Assembly: GCA_963930645.1 (NCBI GenBank)
Contig: OZ005657.1
Location: 54,276,653 to 54,340,652, forward strand
Source: Salticus scenicus
Taxonomy: Eukaryota; Arthropoda; Arachnida; Araneae; Salticidae
Length of the DNA: 64,000 nucleotides
Reading direction: 5' to 3'
A program made the translations under genes and the position numbers. Positions 54,577-63,500 of this stretch are shown here, one piece after another (the first letter of the stretch is position 1; each line of letters starts with the position of its first letter). The notes under the pieces were generated by a model. That model did no database searches, was not told where the DNA came from, and saw only the letters and a program-made list of their open reading frames with translations.

Positions 54577-55740
54577 TCAATAAAAAATTTTTTAACCTTT
54601 TGTCTGGATCTATCTTAAACACTTGCTCAATGTTTTTTTATTATATAGTTACTTACTCAATGTTTTTTTATTGTATAGTTACTTGCTCAATGTTTTTTTT
54701 ATTGTATAGTGCTTAATGTTTTTTATTGTTTGAGTTATTCACAATGCTCAAATATTTTTCCTATCCGAAATCCTTGCTCAATATTTTTTTATTGTTTGAG
54801 TCCTTCACAGTGTTTCATTTATTTTATTGTCCCATGTATTTTGTATTGATTTTTGCCTGTTTGACTTATTTACAGTGCTCAACATTTTTGACCATCGTGG
54901 GGAATTTTTATTGTTTTGGGAATTTACACAGCTCAAGTTTTTTTACCGTTTCGAGCACCGCCCATGTATTTTGTACCTATCGAAAAAACTTTTTTATTGT
55001 TTGGGGTATTTACAGTGCTCAAGTTTTTTTACCGTTTCGAGCACCGCCCATGTATTTTGTACCGATCGAAAAAACTTTTTTATTGTTTGGGGTATTTACA
55101 GTGCTCAACATTTTTCACCATCTTGTTGATTTTTTATTGTTTAACTTATTTGCAGTACTCAACTATTTTTGCCTACTCTAAAAGTTGCTTAATATTTTTT
55201 TATTGTTTAAAAGATTGACAGTGCTCTACTATTTTGCCGTCCTAAATACTGATCAATGTTTTTTTATTGTTTAAGCGATTTGCAGTACTTTCTATATTTT
55301 ATCGTCCCATGTATTTTCTATGGATTTTTGCCTGTTTGACTTATTTACAGTGCTCAACATTTTTGACCATCTTGGGGAATTTTTATTGTTTGGGGTATTT
55401 ACACAGCTCAAGTTTTTTTACCGTTTCGAGCACCGCCCATGTATTTTCTACCTATCGAAAAAACTTTTTTATTGTTTGGGGTATTTACAGTGCTCAAGTT
55501 TTTTTACCGTTTTGAGCACCGCCCATGTATTTTGTACCGATCGAAAAAACTTTTTTATTGTTTGGGGTATTTACAGTGCTCAACATTTTTGACCGTTGTA
55601 GGGAATTTTTATTGCTTAACTTATTTGCACTACTCAACTGTTTTTGCCTACCCTAAAAGCTGCTCAATATTTTTTATTGTTCAAGGGATTGACAGTACTT
55701 AACTATTTTTGCCGGTTTCGCCATTTCTCATTTTGTATGG
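54577..55740. repeat. Tandem repeat field, non-coding
   Basis: Units of about 85-100 bp with TTTTTTATTGTTTGGGGTAT, ACAGTGCTCAA and CCGTTTCGAGCACCGCCCAT. A larger block of about 300 bp (54826-55130) is repeated at 55301-55600. Apparent readings are Phe/Cys-rich and differ in frame between copies, so they are not taken as genes. Confidence 0.85.
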
Positions 55741-55792
55741 ATCAAGTGTGAATTTTTTTTACAAATTCTTTAGAAAAAAGGGTCATTTTATT

Positions 55793-55903
55793 TTTTATAA
55801 TAAAATTGTACAAACCTATTATTTTTTCTAATGTTTTTTAAAAAAATTTTCAGTTCAATTTAAATTAGAAAAAATTATAGGTTTGTACAATTTCATTATA
55901 AAA
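55793..55903. repeat. 40-bp inverted repeat
   Basis: Arms 55793-55832 and 55864-55903, two mismatches, 31-nt spacer. The arm includes AATTGTACAAACCTA. A shorter piece (AATAATAGGTTTGGCCAA) follows at 55905. It could form a long cruciform. Confidence 0.8.
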
Positions 55904-55977
55904 AATAATAGGTTTGGCCAACTTTATTAGAAAAAATAAAATGGAGTAATTTACTATAAAAAAACCTCAATATATTA

Positions 55978-55996
55978 AAAAAAATGATGATAATAA

Positions 55997-56095
<99 letters not shown>

Positions 56096-56112
56096 ATATA
56101 TATATATATATA
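55978..56112. repeat. (AAAT)n and (AT)n microsatellites
   Basis: About 10 AAAT-type units to 56036, then AT units to 56112, just beyond the 3' end of lef-8. Confidence 0.9.
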
Positions 56113-56131
56113 TTCATTATTATGATGGTTA

Positions 56132-58702
56132 TTATTCCATGATAATCGTGGGCAACGTCTCATAGTCTAGAAAGCATTTATAAAATTTCATGTCTTCGGC
56201 GACTAAATTGACGGATTTGGGGATGGCCACCGTCGCCTCAATGGGTACGCGATCCCCATCTTCGAAAAATTTCTCTTCAAAACAACAAGCCACTCCATTG
56301 CCTCGCAACGCATTCACTTCCATGTTGCCGATTTTCATCCCCCCTCTTCGGCTGCGGCCCTTTACGGGCGTTCCCAACACTCGGTCCGTCACCCACGAGT
56401 CGGGAGCATACATATGTTCGCTACTCAAATACGCCACAGCAAAATAGAAGGTGCGACCATAAAACGCCTTGGCTCCCTTCATCAGGCGACCCTCCGAATT
56501 GTGCACGGTGAGAGCGTCCTGTCCCTGGGCCTCGATCACCTGACCCATCGTCATGCGAAACAAACAGTAGGGATTGACAATCAGATCGGGTTGGACGACC
56601 CGATCCAACGTGGGTACGGCTTCTGCGATCCGCAGCACTCCTTTCTGGCCGTGCAGGCTGCATAGTTTGTCGCCCGTACTGCTCTCGTGCTCCTGTTCCA
56701 CGCTGATGGTCAGTTTGTCTCCGCTCAAAACATGTTGCAATACCCGAAAAGGCGATTTGGTAAAGTAGAGGCGGTGCTCTTGCGGCGACACCCTCTCCAC
56801 CCGCACGTGGATGGAGTAGGGCTCGACTTCCACTCGCTCTCCGCTGATGCAGGTGCCCAACAACGTCGACTCCTCGTCCACGTCGCCGTGCACCGGATAG
56901 AATCGGGTCCAAGCGGTTGCCTTCACTTTGAAGCGGAGCGTGTAAAAGCGGTACGAGTCAAACGAGCGGCAGCCGGCTCGCTTCACGATACAATCTTCCT
57001 GCGTCATGCCCAAGAAACTCATGTAGGTGACGGTCACTTTGGGTAAGAAGAGCGTAAAGTGGGGAGAGAAGCCATCCTCGACCGGCTCCAGGAGGGGCAG
57101 GTGATCGGGCGAGGGAGCGTGGCGATAAGCCGACACCGTATCCAGGAAATACAGGGCGTAGCGGGGATCCGTCGCCAGGATGGCATTTTTGAGGGCGTTG
57201 AAAGCCAACACGTTTTTCAGAAAAGCATTGTGATGGTAGTAGGGATTCAAGTCGACCAGGTAACTGTGCGCTTCCTGCCGTACCTCGTGACCGAAAAAAT
57301 ACCGGCTCCAATAGAGTTCGTCGTAAGGCGTGACCCAGAGGGGGGTGTCGGGAAGCCGCTTCATGATCAATCCCATTTTGTAGCGAATCACAATAAATTT
57401 TCCCCTCTCGTAACACTCAATGTGTTGAAAACGTTCTTTGAGTCGCAGCAGATCCATCTTCCAAAAACAGGCTCGGGTCACCGGAATGCAGGCCTCGTTC
57501 ACGACGACGAAATACGGACTGTCCCACTGCGGCTCGAGGCGGAGCCACTCCCAAAAGGGACTCTGTTGGGGATCTTGATACACCACATCCAACCCGTCGA
57601 CCGTGGACACGACCACGTCCCGCGCCATCATGTTGGTTCGCCCGACGTTCTTGGTCTCAAAGATGCCCAACTTGCAAAACCAACCTTCGTAACTCGGATG
57701 AAACGGTTCCAGGAGATACTGATTGACCTTGTTGGACATTTGCCGAATGACCAGGTACAGGAGATACGGATTCAGCGGATAGGTCTGCGAGAGCACTTCG
57801 CGATAGCAGCCCATACTCTTTTCGATAAACACTTCGCCATTGTTGCCAATCTCGCGATGACTCTCGTGGATTTCGCGCGTCATTTTACCCGCCGATTTCC
57901 CCTCTTTGAAATAGACGGTCTTTCGGGAGAGGACATGGAGGAGACAGCCCGTTTCGATTGAATGACACACAATCGCCAGTTTGGACTTGGCCGTCTTCCA
58001 GTCGTGCTCTCGAAGGGGAGCATACAAATATTTGATAAAGAGTTTGGTGAACAAATGTCCGGGGCTCACCACAATTTTGTTCCCCAGATGATCAATATCA
58101 AAGAGATCGTCGTGATAAATTTGTTTCATGTAGGCCGACAGGTGCACCGGGTAAGGGCAGTGCGAAAAAAAATGAGGGTCCTCGGAGGATTCGGAGCCGT
58201 CGTTCTGGACCACCACCAAATCGCCATAGCGTCGACCTCGAAAGTCAGCCATGTAATAGCTCAGTTCTTTGCCGCGATCCTGCTCGTTGTAGGAATACAC
58301 CCGGACCATTTTTTTCTGAATGACATGCGTGTTGGTCGGATCGTTGGTATAGAAATAGGGAACGTGGCGCAAAAAACCATTGATGATGAAAAAACCTTGA
58401 CCAATGTCCACGGTTTCAAAAGGAGACGCTGAGGCGGCGGGAGGAGGTAAGGGTTGTTGAAAAAGACGCTGGCCCTGCCGAATGGCGAAATCCAGACGCG
58501 ATCCAATCATGACGGGAAAGACATCTTTCAAATATTTCTTGGGTTTATAGTAGACGGAACAAGCGTACACAGTTTTTTGTAAAATGTGTTGGTGAAGGTC
58601 ATCCGGTCCCAAATATTCCAAATGACATTGAAGTTTATGATGTAAGAAACCAATAAAATTATTGACGTGGTCATCGTAATTGCTGACAATGGGTTTAATC
58701 AT
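56132..58702 (-). CDS. lef-8: Late RNA polymerase subunit LEF-8
   Basis: 856 residues from ATG 58702 (baculovirus LEF-8 about 876). The frame is open to 58804, but this ATG overlaps the stop of the preceding small gene. The hallmark GDKLCSLHGQKGVL (about residues 677-690) equals the GxKxxxxHGQKG motif of RPB2/beta and LEF-8. VVQPDLIVNPY and an RMTMGQVIE segment follow, as in beta subunits. It forms the catalytic centre with LEF-9. High GC. The C-terminal DYETLPTIIME abuts a microsatellite. Confidence 0.93.
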   Translation of the reverse strand: MIKPIVSNYDDHVNNFIGFLHHKLQCHLEYLGPDDLHQHILQKTVYACSVYYKPKKYLKDVFPVMIGSRLDFAIRQGQRLFQQPLPPPAASASPFETVDIGQGFFIINGFLRHVPYFYTNDPTNTHVIQKKMVRVYSYNEQDRGKELSYYMADFRGRRYGDLVVVQNDGSESSEDPHFFSHCPYPVHLSAYMKQIYHDDLFDIDHLGNKIVVSPGHLFTKLFIKYLYAPLREHDWKTAKSKLAIVCHSIETGCLLHVLSRKTVYFKEGKSAGKMTREIHESHREIGNNGEVFIEKSMGCYREVLSQTYPLNPYLLYLVIRQMSNKVNQYLLEPFHPSYEGWFCKLGIFETKNVGRTNMMARDVVVSTVDGLDVVYQDPQQSPFWEWLRLEPQWDSPYFVVVNEACIPVTRACFWKMDLLRLKERFQHIECYERGKFIVIRYKMGLIMKRLPDTPLWVTPYDELYWSRYFFGHEVRQEAHSYLVDLNPYYHHNAFLKNVLAFNALKNAILATDPRYALYFLDTVSAYRHAPSPDHLPLLEPVEDGFSPHFTLFLPKVTVTYMSFLGMTQEDCIVKRAGCRSFDSYRFYTLRFKVKATAWTRFYPVHGDVDEESTLLGTCISGERVEVEPYSIHVRVERVSPQEHRLYFTKSPFRVLQHVLSGDKLTISVEQEHESSTGDKLCSLHGQKGVLRIAEAVPTLDRVVQPDLIVNPYCLFRMTMGQVIEAQGQDALTVHNSEGRLMKGAKAFYGRTFYFAVAYLSSEHMYAPDSWVTDRVLGTPVKGRSRRGGMKIGNMEVNALRGNGVACCFEEKFFEDGDRVPIEATVAIPKSVNLVAEDMKFYKCFLDYETLPTIIME

Positions 58703-58925
58703 AGCCGGGACGTTGAGCCGTGGCATATTTGACGCGCATGAGATGCACACGCTCTTCAAAGGTCCGATCGAAGGCGCTTTGACACTGGAAAAGAGTATAG
58801 ACACAGAGGGACACGGTAAAGGTCACCACAAAAAGACAATATAAATTCAATTTGTGTAGGTAGGGAGCATGAAGAGAATAATGATGACCAAAAATGGACT
58901 TTAAAAAAGATTGATAGGATGCCAT
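58695..58925 (-). CDS. Small membrane protein overlapping the lef-8 start
   Basis: 76 residues with one membrane segment (about 29-47, LYCLFVVTFTVSLCVYTLF) and a charged C terminus. Its last 8 bases overlap the lef-8 ATG (ATGATTAA), so the pair is probably bicistronic. Not recognised; envelope or PIF-complex micro-protein is a guess from topology. Confidence 0.65.
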   Translation of the reverse strand: MASYQSFLKSIFGHHYSLHAPYLHKLNLYCLFVVTFTVSLCVYTLFQCQSAFDRTFEERVHLMRVKYATAQRPGYD

Positions 58926-58950
58926 AACTTTATATTCACAGAACTTTATT

Positions 58951-58972
58951 AAAAAAAAAAAAAAAAAAAAAA

Positions 58973-59011
<39 letters not shown>
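58951..59011. repeat. A26T35 tract followed by (AT)n
   Basis: Between divergent genes. A short (AT) run (59015-59038) follows. Confidence 0.9.
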
Positions 59012-59016
<5 letters not shown>

Positions 59017-59075
59017 ATATATATATATATATATATATAATAAATAAAACATTTTTTGTTTCTTCTTAAAAAAAC

Positions 59076-59558
59076 ATGTTTGCCGAGGTTGTTTGTATGA
59101 GTTGTTATGATGGCTTATTGTTTCCTTTGGAAATTGCATTCGCTAACAATCCAGACCAAATTTATATATTTCAAATCGCTCCTCCTGCATTTTACAAACA
59201 GACCATGAGAGATACAGTTTTGACAAGATCTAGAATGTACAACAAAGATCGATTTTCGAATTCTACATGTCAGCGATATAACACAATTTCTCCAGTTGCT
59301 GTTATTAAATTACAAGAAGCCACCTGGAGAATTCAGCTCATGTATGAATATCAGTTATTATTTCCACAAGACAATATATTAAAGGTGCGTGGAAAATTTC
59401 AATACAATTTCTTTAAAAATATATGTGAATTTCCAAATGTTGAAATAGTTAAAATGAAGACAGGTGTACGAGTTTTAGGTTGTACTCATAGACATCCGAG
59501 AATGGTACAATATCGCTGCCCTGGAATAGAAGTACGAACCATGGCTGCCCTGGGATAG
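59076..59558 (+). CDS. Unrecognised protein with repeated tail
   Basis: 160 residues. The start (SCYDGLLFPLEIAF, IYIFQIAPP) and later CTHRH bear a faint likeness to the D..G/E and C..H positions of the 12820 protein, too weak to assign. From about residue 137 the coding sequence (PRMVQYR...IEVRTMA) is shared with the tail of the next gene at 60218-60273. The tail is therefore an inserted or duplicated piece rather than part of the original protein. Confidence 0.55.
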   Translation: MFAEVVCMSCYDGLLFPLEIAFANNPDQIYIFQIAPPAFYKQTMRDTVLTRSRMYNKDRFSNSTCQRYNTISPVAVIKLQEATWRIQLMYEYQLLFPQDNILKVRGKFQYNFFKNICEFPNVEIVKMKTGVRVLGCTHRHPRMVQYRCPGIEVRTMAALG

Positions 59559-59579
59559 ACCCTGAAATAGAAGTATCGC

Positions 59580-59594
59580 AAAAAAAAAAAAAAA

Positions 59595-59641
<47 letters not shown>
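59580..59641. repeat. A19T43 tract
   Basis: Strongly T-biased tract between two plus-strand genes. Confidence 0.9.
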
Positions 59642-59644
<3 letters not shown>

Positions 59645-59697
59645 GCTCTGTTTACATTATAAAAAAGCATTTTCTGAGTACTAGCAGTGAAAATATC

Positions 59698-60273
59698 ATG
59701 ACGTCTCCCAATTTTATCGATTGGACCCTAGCACACTTCAATATAGAAACTTTCCCATTAGTCAGAAACAGTATTAGCTTAAACATAATTGTTATGATTA
59801 GATTTTTTAAATGGAATAAACGAAATGGAATCAAAAAACAAATACTCTATATACTTCCCAAGGGAGCTCTACCTTTAACGAATTATGAATACGCAACAGC
59901 TTTTGCATCCGAAGCCGAGATGTTGACTCAGTTTCATTCTTTGCTAGACAGCGCTCAAATTATAATTGGCTATGATATTAACGGATATGATATTTCATCT
60001 ATTCTTTCAAGATTGTTTTGGTTAAGACAGTACCGTATCTTAGAACGTTACAAATCTGCCAAAATAGGTGAAGTTATAGTGGCTATGTATAAAGGTAAAC
60101 CTGTTATAGATCTTTATATTCTCTGCATGAAGAATTCAAAAGAAAAGATATATTCACAGACAGTGTGTGGAATCCGCCCACGTGGCTACACAAGAAACAT
60201 TTGTACTCAAAAACCTCCGAGAATGGTACAATATCGCTGGATAGAAGTACGAATCATGGCTACCCTGAAATAG
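59698..60273 (+). CDS. Fragment of family-B DNA polymerase exonuclease domain
   Basis: 191 residues. FNIET (about 14-18) sits where ExoI reads D-I-E, with the catalytic Asp replaced by Asn. An E-x-E-M-L-x-x-F helix leads to GYDINGYDISSILSR (about 92-106), the ExoII motif YNxxxFD. Then VIDLY follows, where the domain continues in complete polymerases. No palm or fingers domain is present, and after about residue 150 the reading enters the shared tail. Thus a partial, probably inactive exonuclease domain. A full polymerase gene presumably exists elsewhere in the genome. Confidence 0.75.
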   Translation: MTSPNFIDWTLAHFNIETFPLVRNSISLNIIVMIRFFKWNKRNGIKKQILYILPKGALPLTNYEYATAFASEAEMLTQFHSLLDSAQIIIGYDINGYDISSILSRLFWLRQYRILERYKSAKIGEVIVAMYKGKPVIDLYILCMKNSKEKIYSQTVCGIRPRGYTRNICTQKPPRMVQYRWIEVRIMATLK

Positions 60274-60282
60274 AAGTACAGC

Positions 60283-60285
<3 letters not shown>

Positions 60286-60363
<78 letters not shown>

Positions 60364-60364
60364 A

Positions 60365-60424
<60 letters not shown>
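60286..60424. repeat. Double A/T tract
   Basis: A34T39, spacer AACATAGTGT (60359-60368), A29T27, between convergent genes. Confidence 0.9.
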
Positions 60425-60428
60425 GAAA

Positions 60429-60854
60429 TTATTGATGGTTTTTATATTTTCTAAACGCTGCAGCTAATGTGAGGTCTTCACTTTGCGAATTGGATTTTAA
60501 AAAAGTCACATTTGGTAAAATTTCTCTTAAATAGTTATAAGTTTGTAGGTCTACCGCTTCAATAATAGTAGTTTTATCGTCTTCCTTCAGGTGAGAATCA
60601 TATGCTTTTAAAATGATGTCTTCCACATCCCATTCATTAGCGTAATAATCATATTTGATGTCCTCAGATCTAAGAAAATGACTTATAGTATAATTGTAAT
60701 ATAAATCTTTATACTCAAATGTAAGATTATCGGTCAGTAAACCGATAGTAACAGTCTCAAATGGGAAGTCAACGGATGTAAAGGCCATGTTCCATGGAAT
60801 CCAAGTTCCCCCTTTTGAAGCAAATGTTATATGGGCAGTGTAATGACAGGCCAT
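60429..60854 (-). CDS. EDxTLAAAFR family protein
   Basis: 141 residues, the most divergent of the three. YTAHITFASKGG, IPWNMAFTS, IGLLTDNLTF, AVDLQTYNYL and SEDLTLAAAFRKY are conserved; the middle is rewritten with many Asp/Tyr. Confidence 0.7.
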   Translation of the reverse strand: MACHYTAHITFASKGGTWIPWNMAFTSVDFPFETVTIGLLTDNLTFEYKDLYYNYTISHFLRSEDIKYDYYANEWDVEDIILKAYDSHLKEDDKTTIIEAVDLQTYNYLREILPNVTFLKSNSQSEDLTLAAAFRKYKNHQ

Positions 60855-60901
60855 GGTGAAAATAAATTATTATTCATTAAAATTGAAATATGTATAAATA
60901 T

Positions 60902-60904
<3 letters not shown>

Positions 60905-60945
<41 letters not shown>

Positions 60946-60967
60946 TTTTTTTTTTTTTTTTTTTTTT
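60905..60967. repeat. A36T27 tract
   Basis: Between divergent genes; ATATATATAG follows at 60970. Confidence 0.9.
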
Positions 60968-60994
60968 CAAATATATATAGTCTATCCAAAAGTT

Positions 60995-61636
60995 ATGGAG
61001 TTCATCATGGATCCCATCGAACCCCTCATTCAACATGCTCTTCATCATGAGGTGGATCAAAGTACCAATCCTTACCTGACGTTGGAAACTATCATCCAGC
61101 GATTGTATCGAAAAATATTTGAGCATACACGCGTTCCTCCCAACTATGGTGACGCTACCTTCCGAGCCTTTCATGAAGACATTTTGACCGCTTATGAGAA
61201 ATTACGGGCGACCCTCTCGCACGACGAACGAGCGTCTGTCGAAAGGGTTTTGGCCAAAGACAATCCCCATTCCTCAGAACTCACCAAATTTGCCTGCTGT
61301 TGGTACAAATATGATGCCACGGCCACGTGTCGATGGTTTGCGGTCGACGGTGTCCTCGGAAATCATCCCAAAGCGTACGTGTCCGACGCTTTCGCTCCTG
61401 CTTTTGCTCAGCACAACGGAGCCGTCCGAGCCTTGTACACCTACTACACAGATCCCGGAAAAATTAAAGAGATTATCGAAGTGGCTCTGGAGAATCGCGA
61501 ATCACAGGACCCAGACATTCAACGATGTGCCGCCCTCTATGCGGACATGGCGGGCGAAGAAGCCATGAAATGGGTAGCGGCTGAACGCAAAGCGAAACTG
61601 CAACAACCCCCCTCCAAACGTAAAAAGCTACCCTAA
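60995..61636 (+). CDS. Unrecognised 213-residue protein
   Basis: GC-rich, helical, with a conserved-looking Cys/Trp segment (FACCWYKYDATATCRWF, about 99-115) and a basic terminus (PPSKRKKLP) resembling a nuclear signal. Convergent overlap of 9 bases with the 61628 gene. Composition groups it with the core genes. Confidence 0.65.
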   Translation: MEFIMDPIEPLIQHALHHEVDQSTNPYLTLETIIQRLYRKIFEHTRVPPNYGDATFRAFHEDILTAYEKLRATLSHDERASVERVLAKDNPHSSELTKFACCWYKYDATATCRWFAVDGVLGNHPKAYVSDAFAPAFAQHNGAVRALYTYYTDPGKIKEIIEVALENRESQDPDIQRCAALYADMAGEEAMKWVAAERKAKLQQPPSKRKKLP

Positions 61637-62170
61637 AATCGGAACGAGTTCCGGGGCTCGTTGTAAGAGGTGCCGACGCATACCCTCCCGAACCGAGAGG
61701 GACCACTGGGAAGAAGGGTGGTCCAAGAAAGTCAACAGCCTCAGATAGGCTTCATGGACGTCGTCTACGGAGGCGAGATCGATTCGAGGGGAGGAAAGAG
61801 GGGGGGTGAAAGGATGACAGGTCGGAGGTAAGAAGACCTCTTGATCGGAAGACGCTTCGACTGGCAACGAGGTGTGGTGGAGAGGGTGGGGACAATGAAC
61901 GACGCGCGTCCAGAGGGCATTCCAATGCAGATGTAAGTGACTGGTGAGCACTAAGGTCCATTGGTTGGAAGGAATGCATACGTCGAAAGGCGGTTCGATG
62001 AGAAGGTATAAAAAACGATTGCCGTATCGAAAAATAGGCTCAAATTCAGAAACGGGTTCTAATTCTGGAATAGCATTTAAATAAAATTTAACCAAAAAAG
62101 GATACCGGCCAAAATAACCATGTAAAATGGTGGAACGGGTAAAGGATAAAGCCTCTTTGAAATAATCCAT
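61628..62170 (-). CDS. Unrecognised 180-residue protein
   Basis: GC-rich, Pro/His/Leu-rich, with LLIEPPFDVCIPSN near 57 and an HLHLHWNALW segment near 79. No membrane segment or known motif. TTAAG occurs about 35 bases before its ATG. Confidence 0.6.
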   Translation of the reverse strand: MDYFKEALSFTRSTILHGYFGRYPFLVKFYLNAIPELEPVSEFEPIFRYGNRFLYLLIEPPFDVCIPSNQWTLVLTSHLHLHWNALWTRVVHCPHPLHHTSLPVEASSDQEVFLPPTCHPFTPPLSSPRIDLASVDDVHEAYLRLLTFLDHPSSQWSLSVREGMRRHLLQRAPELVPILG

Positions 62171-62203
62171 CCTCTCAAATGATGTAAAAAAATTTCTAAG
62201 CTT

Positions 62204-62207
<4 letters not shown>

Positions 62208-62270
<63 letters not shown>
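62208..62270. repeat. A27T36 tract
   Basis: Between divergent genes at 62170 and 62306. Confidence 0.9.
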
Positions 62271-62275
<5 letters not shown>

Positions 62276-62305
62276 AAATTAAATTTTTTTTTACTTTAGT
62301 TGAAG

Positions 62306-62838
62306 ATGAGTCTTTGCACGAGGATTCAATATTATGATAGTGACGATGTCATAAAAATTTTCCAACAACTTCTCCGAGAGTGTATGTATTTGGCTAATTG
62401 GAGATGTACTGCAATAATAGATGATGTAGATATATCTGAACTGGATGAAGATTTACTTACTATGTATCGTTATATTTTAAATATCTTAAATGAATATTTT
62501 ACACTATATCCAGGTGTTGGTAGAACTCCTCGAAAATGGGTAAAGGTCCATGAAAAATTGAAAGATAAGATCCATAAACAGTACGTTTCACCACGCGTTG
62601 CTCGCCTATTAAAAGATAAAAATTTCAAATCTAGAAAAATGTATCCGTTTTTGATTTTGGAATGCTTAATTTATTCTGGGATGTATGTCGCTAAATGTGT
62701 TACCAAATTCAACAATCCCAACAAGATTTTTGACATTGTATCTGAAGCATTTATAGAAACTTTGAATAAAGAGAAATTATTCGATTATATAATAGAGGAT
62801 ATTTATTATCGTAAATGTAATCCATTCTTTTACCAAAG

Positions 62839-62845
<7 letters not shown>
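62306..62845 (+). CDS. LLRxC-LAN family protein
   Basis: 179 residues from ATG 62306. FQQLLRECMYLANW, YRYILNILNEYF, SPRVARLLK and LILECLIYSGMYVAKCVTKF follow the family order. Closest in layout to 4223-4744. The TAA stop is the start of the next A tract. Confidence 0.7.

Positions 62846-62923
<78 letters not shown>
62844..62923. repeat. A40T40 tract
   Basis: Equal halves; followed by (AT)n and (GT)n (62926-62949). Confidence 0.9.
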
Positions 62924-62924
<1 letters not shown>

Positions 62925-62976
62925 ATATATATATATATGTGTGTGTGTGGAAGCTTCAGATTCTCTCAGTTTAGCC

Positions 62977-63450
62977 ATGGGTTCGAAGGTATACAAACCT
63001 CTTCAAGAGGATCCTGTTAGAATGGATTTCATATTGGAAAATATTTTTGCCCATTTATTAAGAGTGTATTACTACAATCCTATGACGGCAATCAATAAAA
63101 CGGAAAAAGAAGTATTGGAAAAGGTCATAAACACTCTGGATACTTACAAAAAAAATTGTGCGGACCGTCTGCGAGGAATTTGTGAGCGACTTGATGGCGT
63201 CGATGAAAATACGATTGACTCTATTTTATCCGGTCTAGCCAATGAAGTGTTCAGTCATGGTATAAACTGGAGCAGAATTATGACTTTTTTTATTTTTGTT
63301 GGAGAACTGACCAACTTATGTATGGGTAAAAATTTACCCCACTCATTTGTAATGGTGACGTTTCACTCCTTTTCCCAATTGGTTAAACGCAGATTGGAAA
63401 CATGGATACTAGACCATGGAGGATGGAATGACTGTAATGTAATAAAATAA
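62977..63450 (+). CDS. Bcl-2 family protein
   Basis: 157 residues from ATG 62977 (GCCATGG context). BH1 SHGINWSRIMTFFIFVGEL and BH2 WILDHGGWND are canonical, and the VRMDFILENIFAHLL helix aligns with the other two Bcl-2 genes. It lacks their N-terminal 20 residues and any membrane tail. The least altered BH1/BH2 of the set. Confidence 0.93.
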   Translation: MGSKVYKPLQEDPVRMDFILENIFAHLLRVYYYNPMTAINKTEKEVLEKVINTLDTYKKNCADRLRGICERLDGVDENTIDSILSGLANEVFSHGINWSRIMTFFIFVGELTNLCMGKNLPHSFVMVTFHSFSQLVKRRLETWILDHGGWNDCNVIK

Positions 63451-63500
63451 ATCTATTTGAATTCGAACTGTGTCGTGTCTTTTTTGTAAAATAAAGTACG

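Noticed and set aside
54726..55702. Phe/Leu/Cys-rich readings in the repeat field
   Set aside because: The same repeat unit is read in different frames and readings start inside repeats.
56190..58432. Several plus-strand readings of up to 300 codons across lef-8
   Set aside because: Shadows of the GC-rich lef-8 gene, no start context and no conserved motif.
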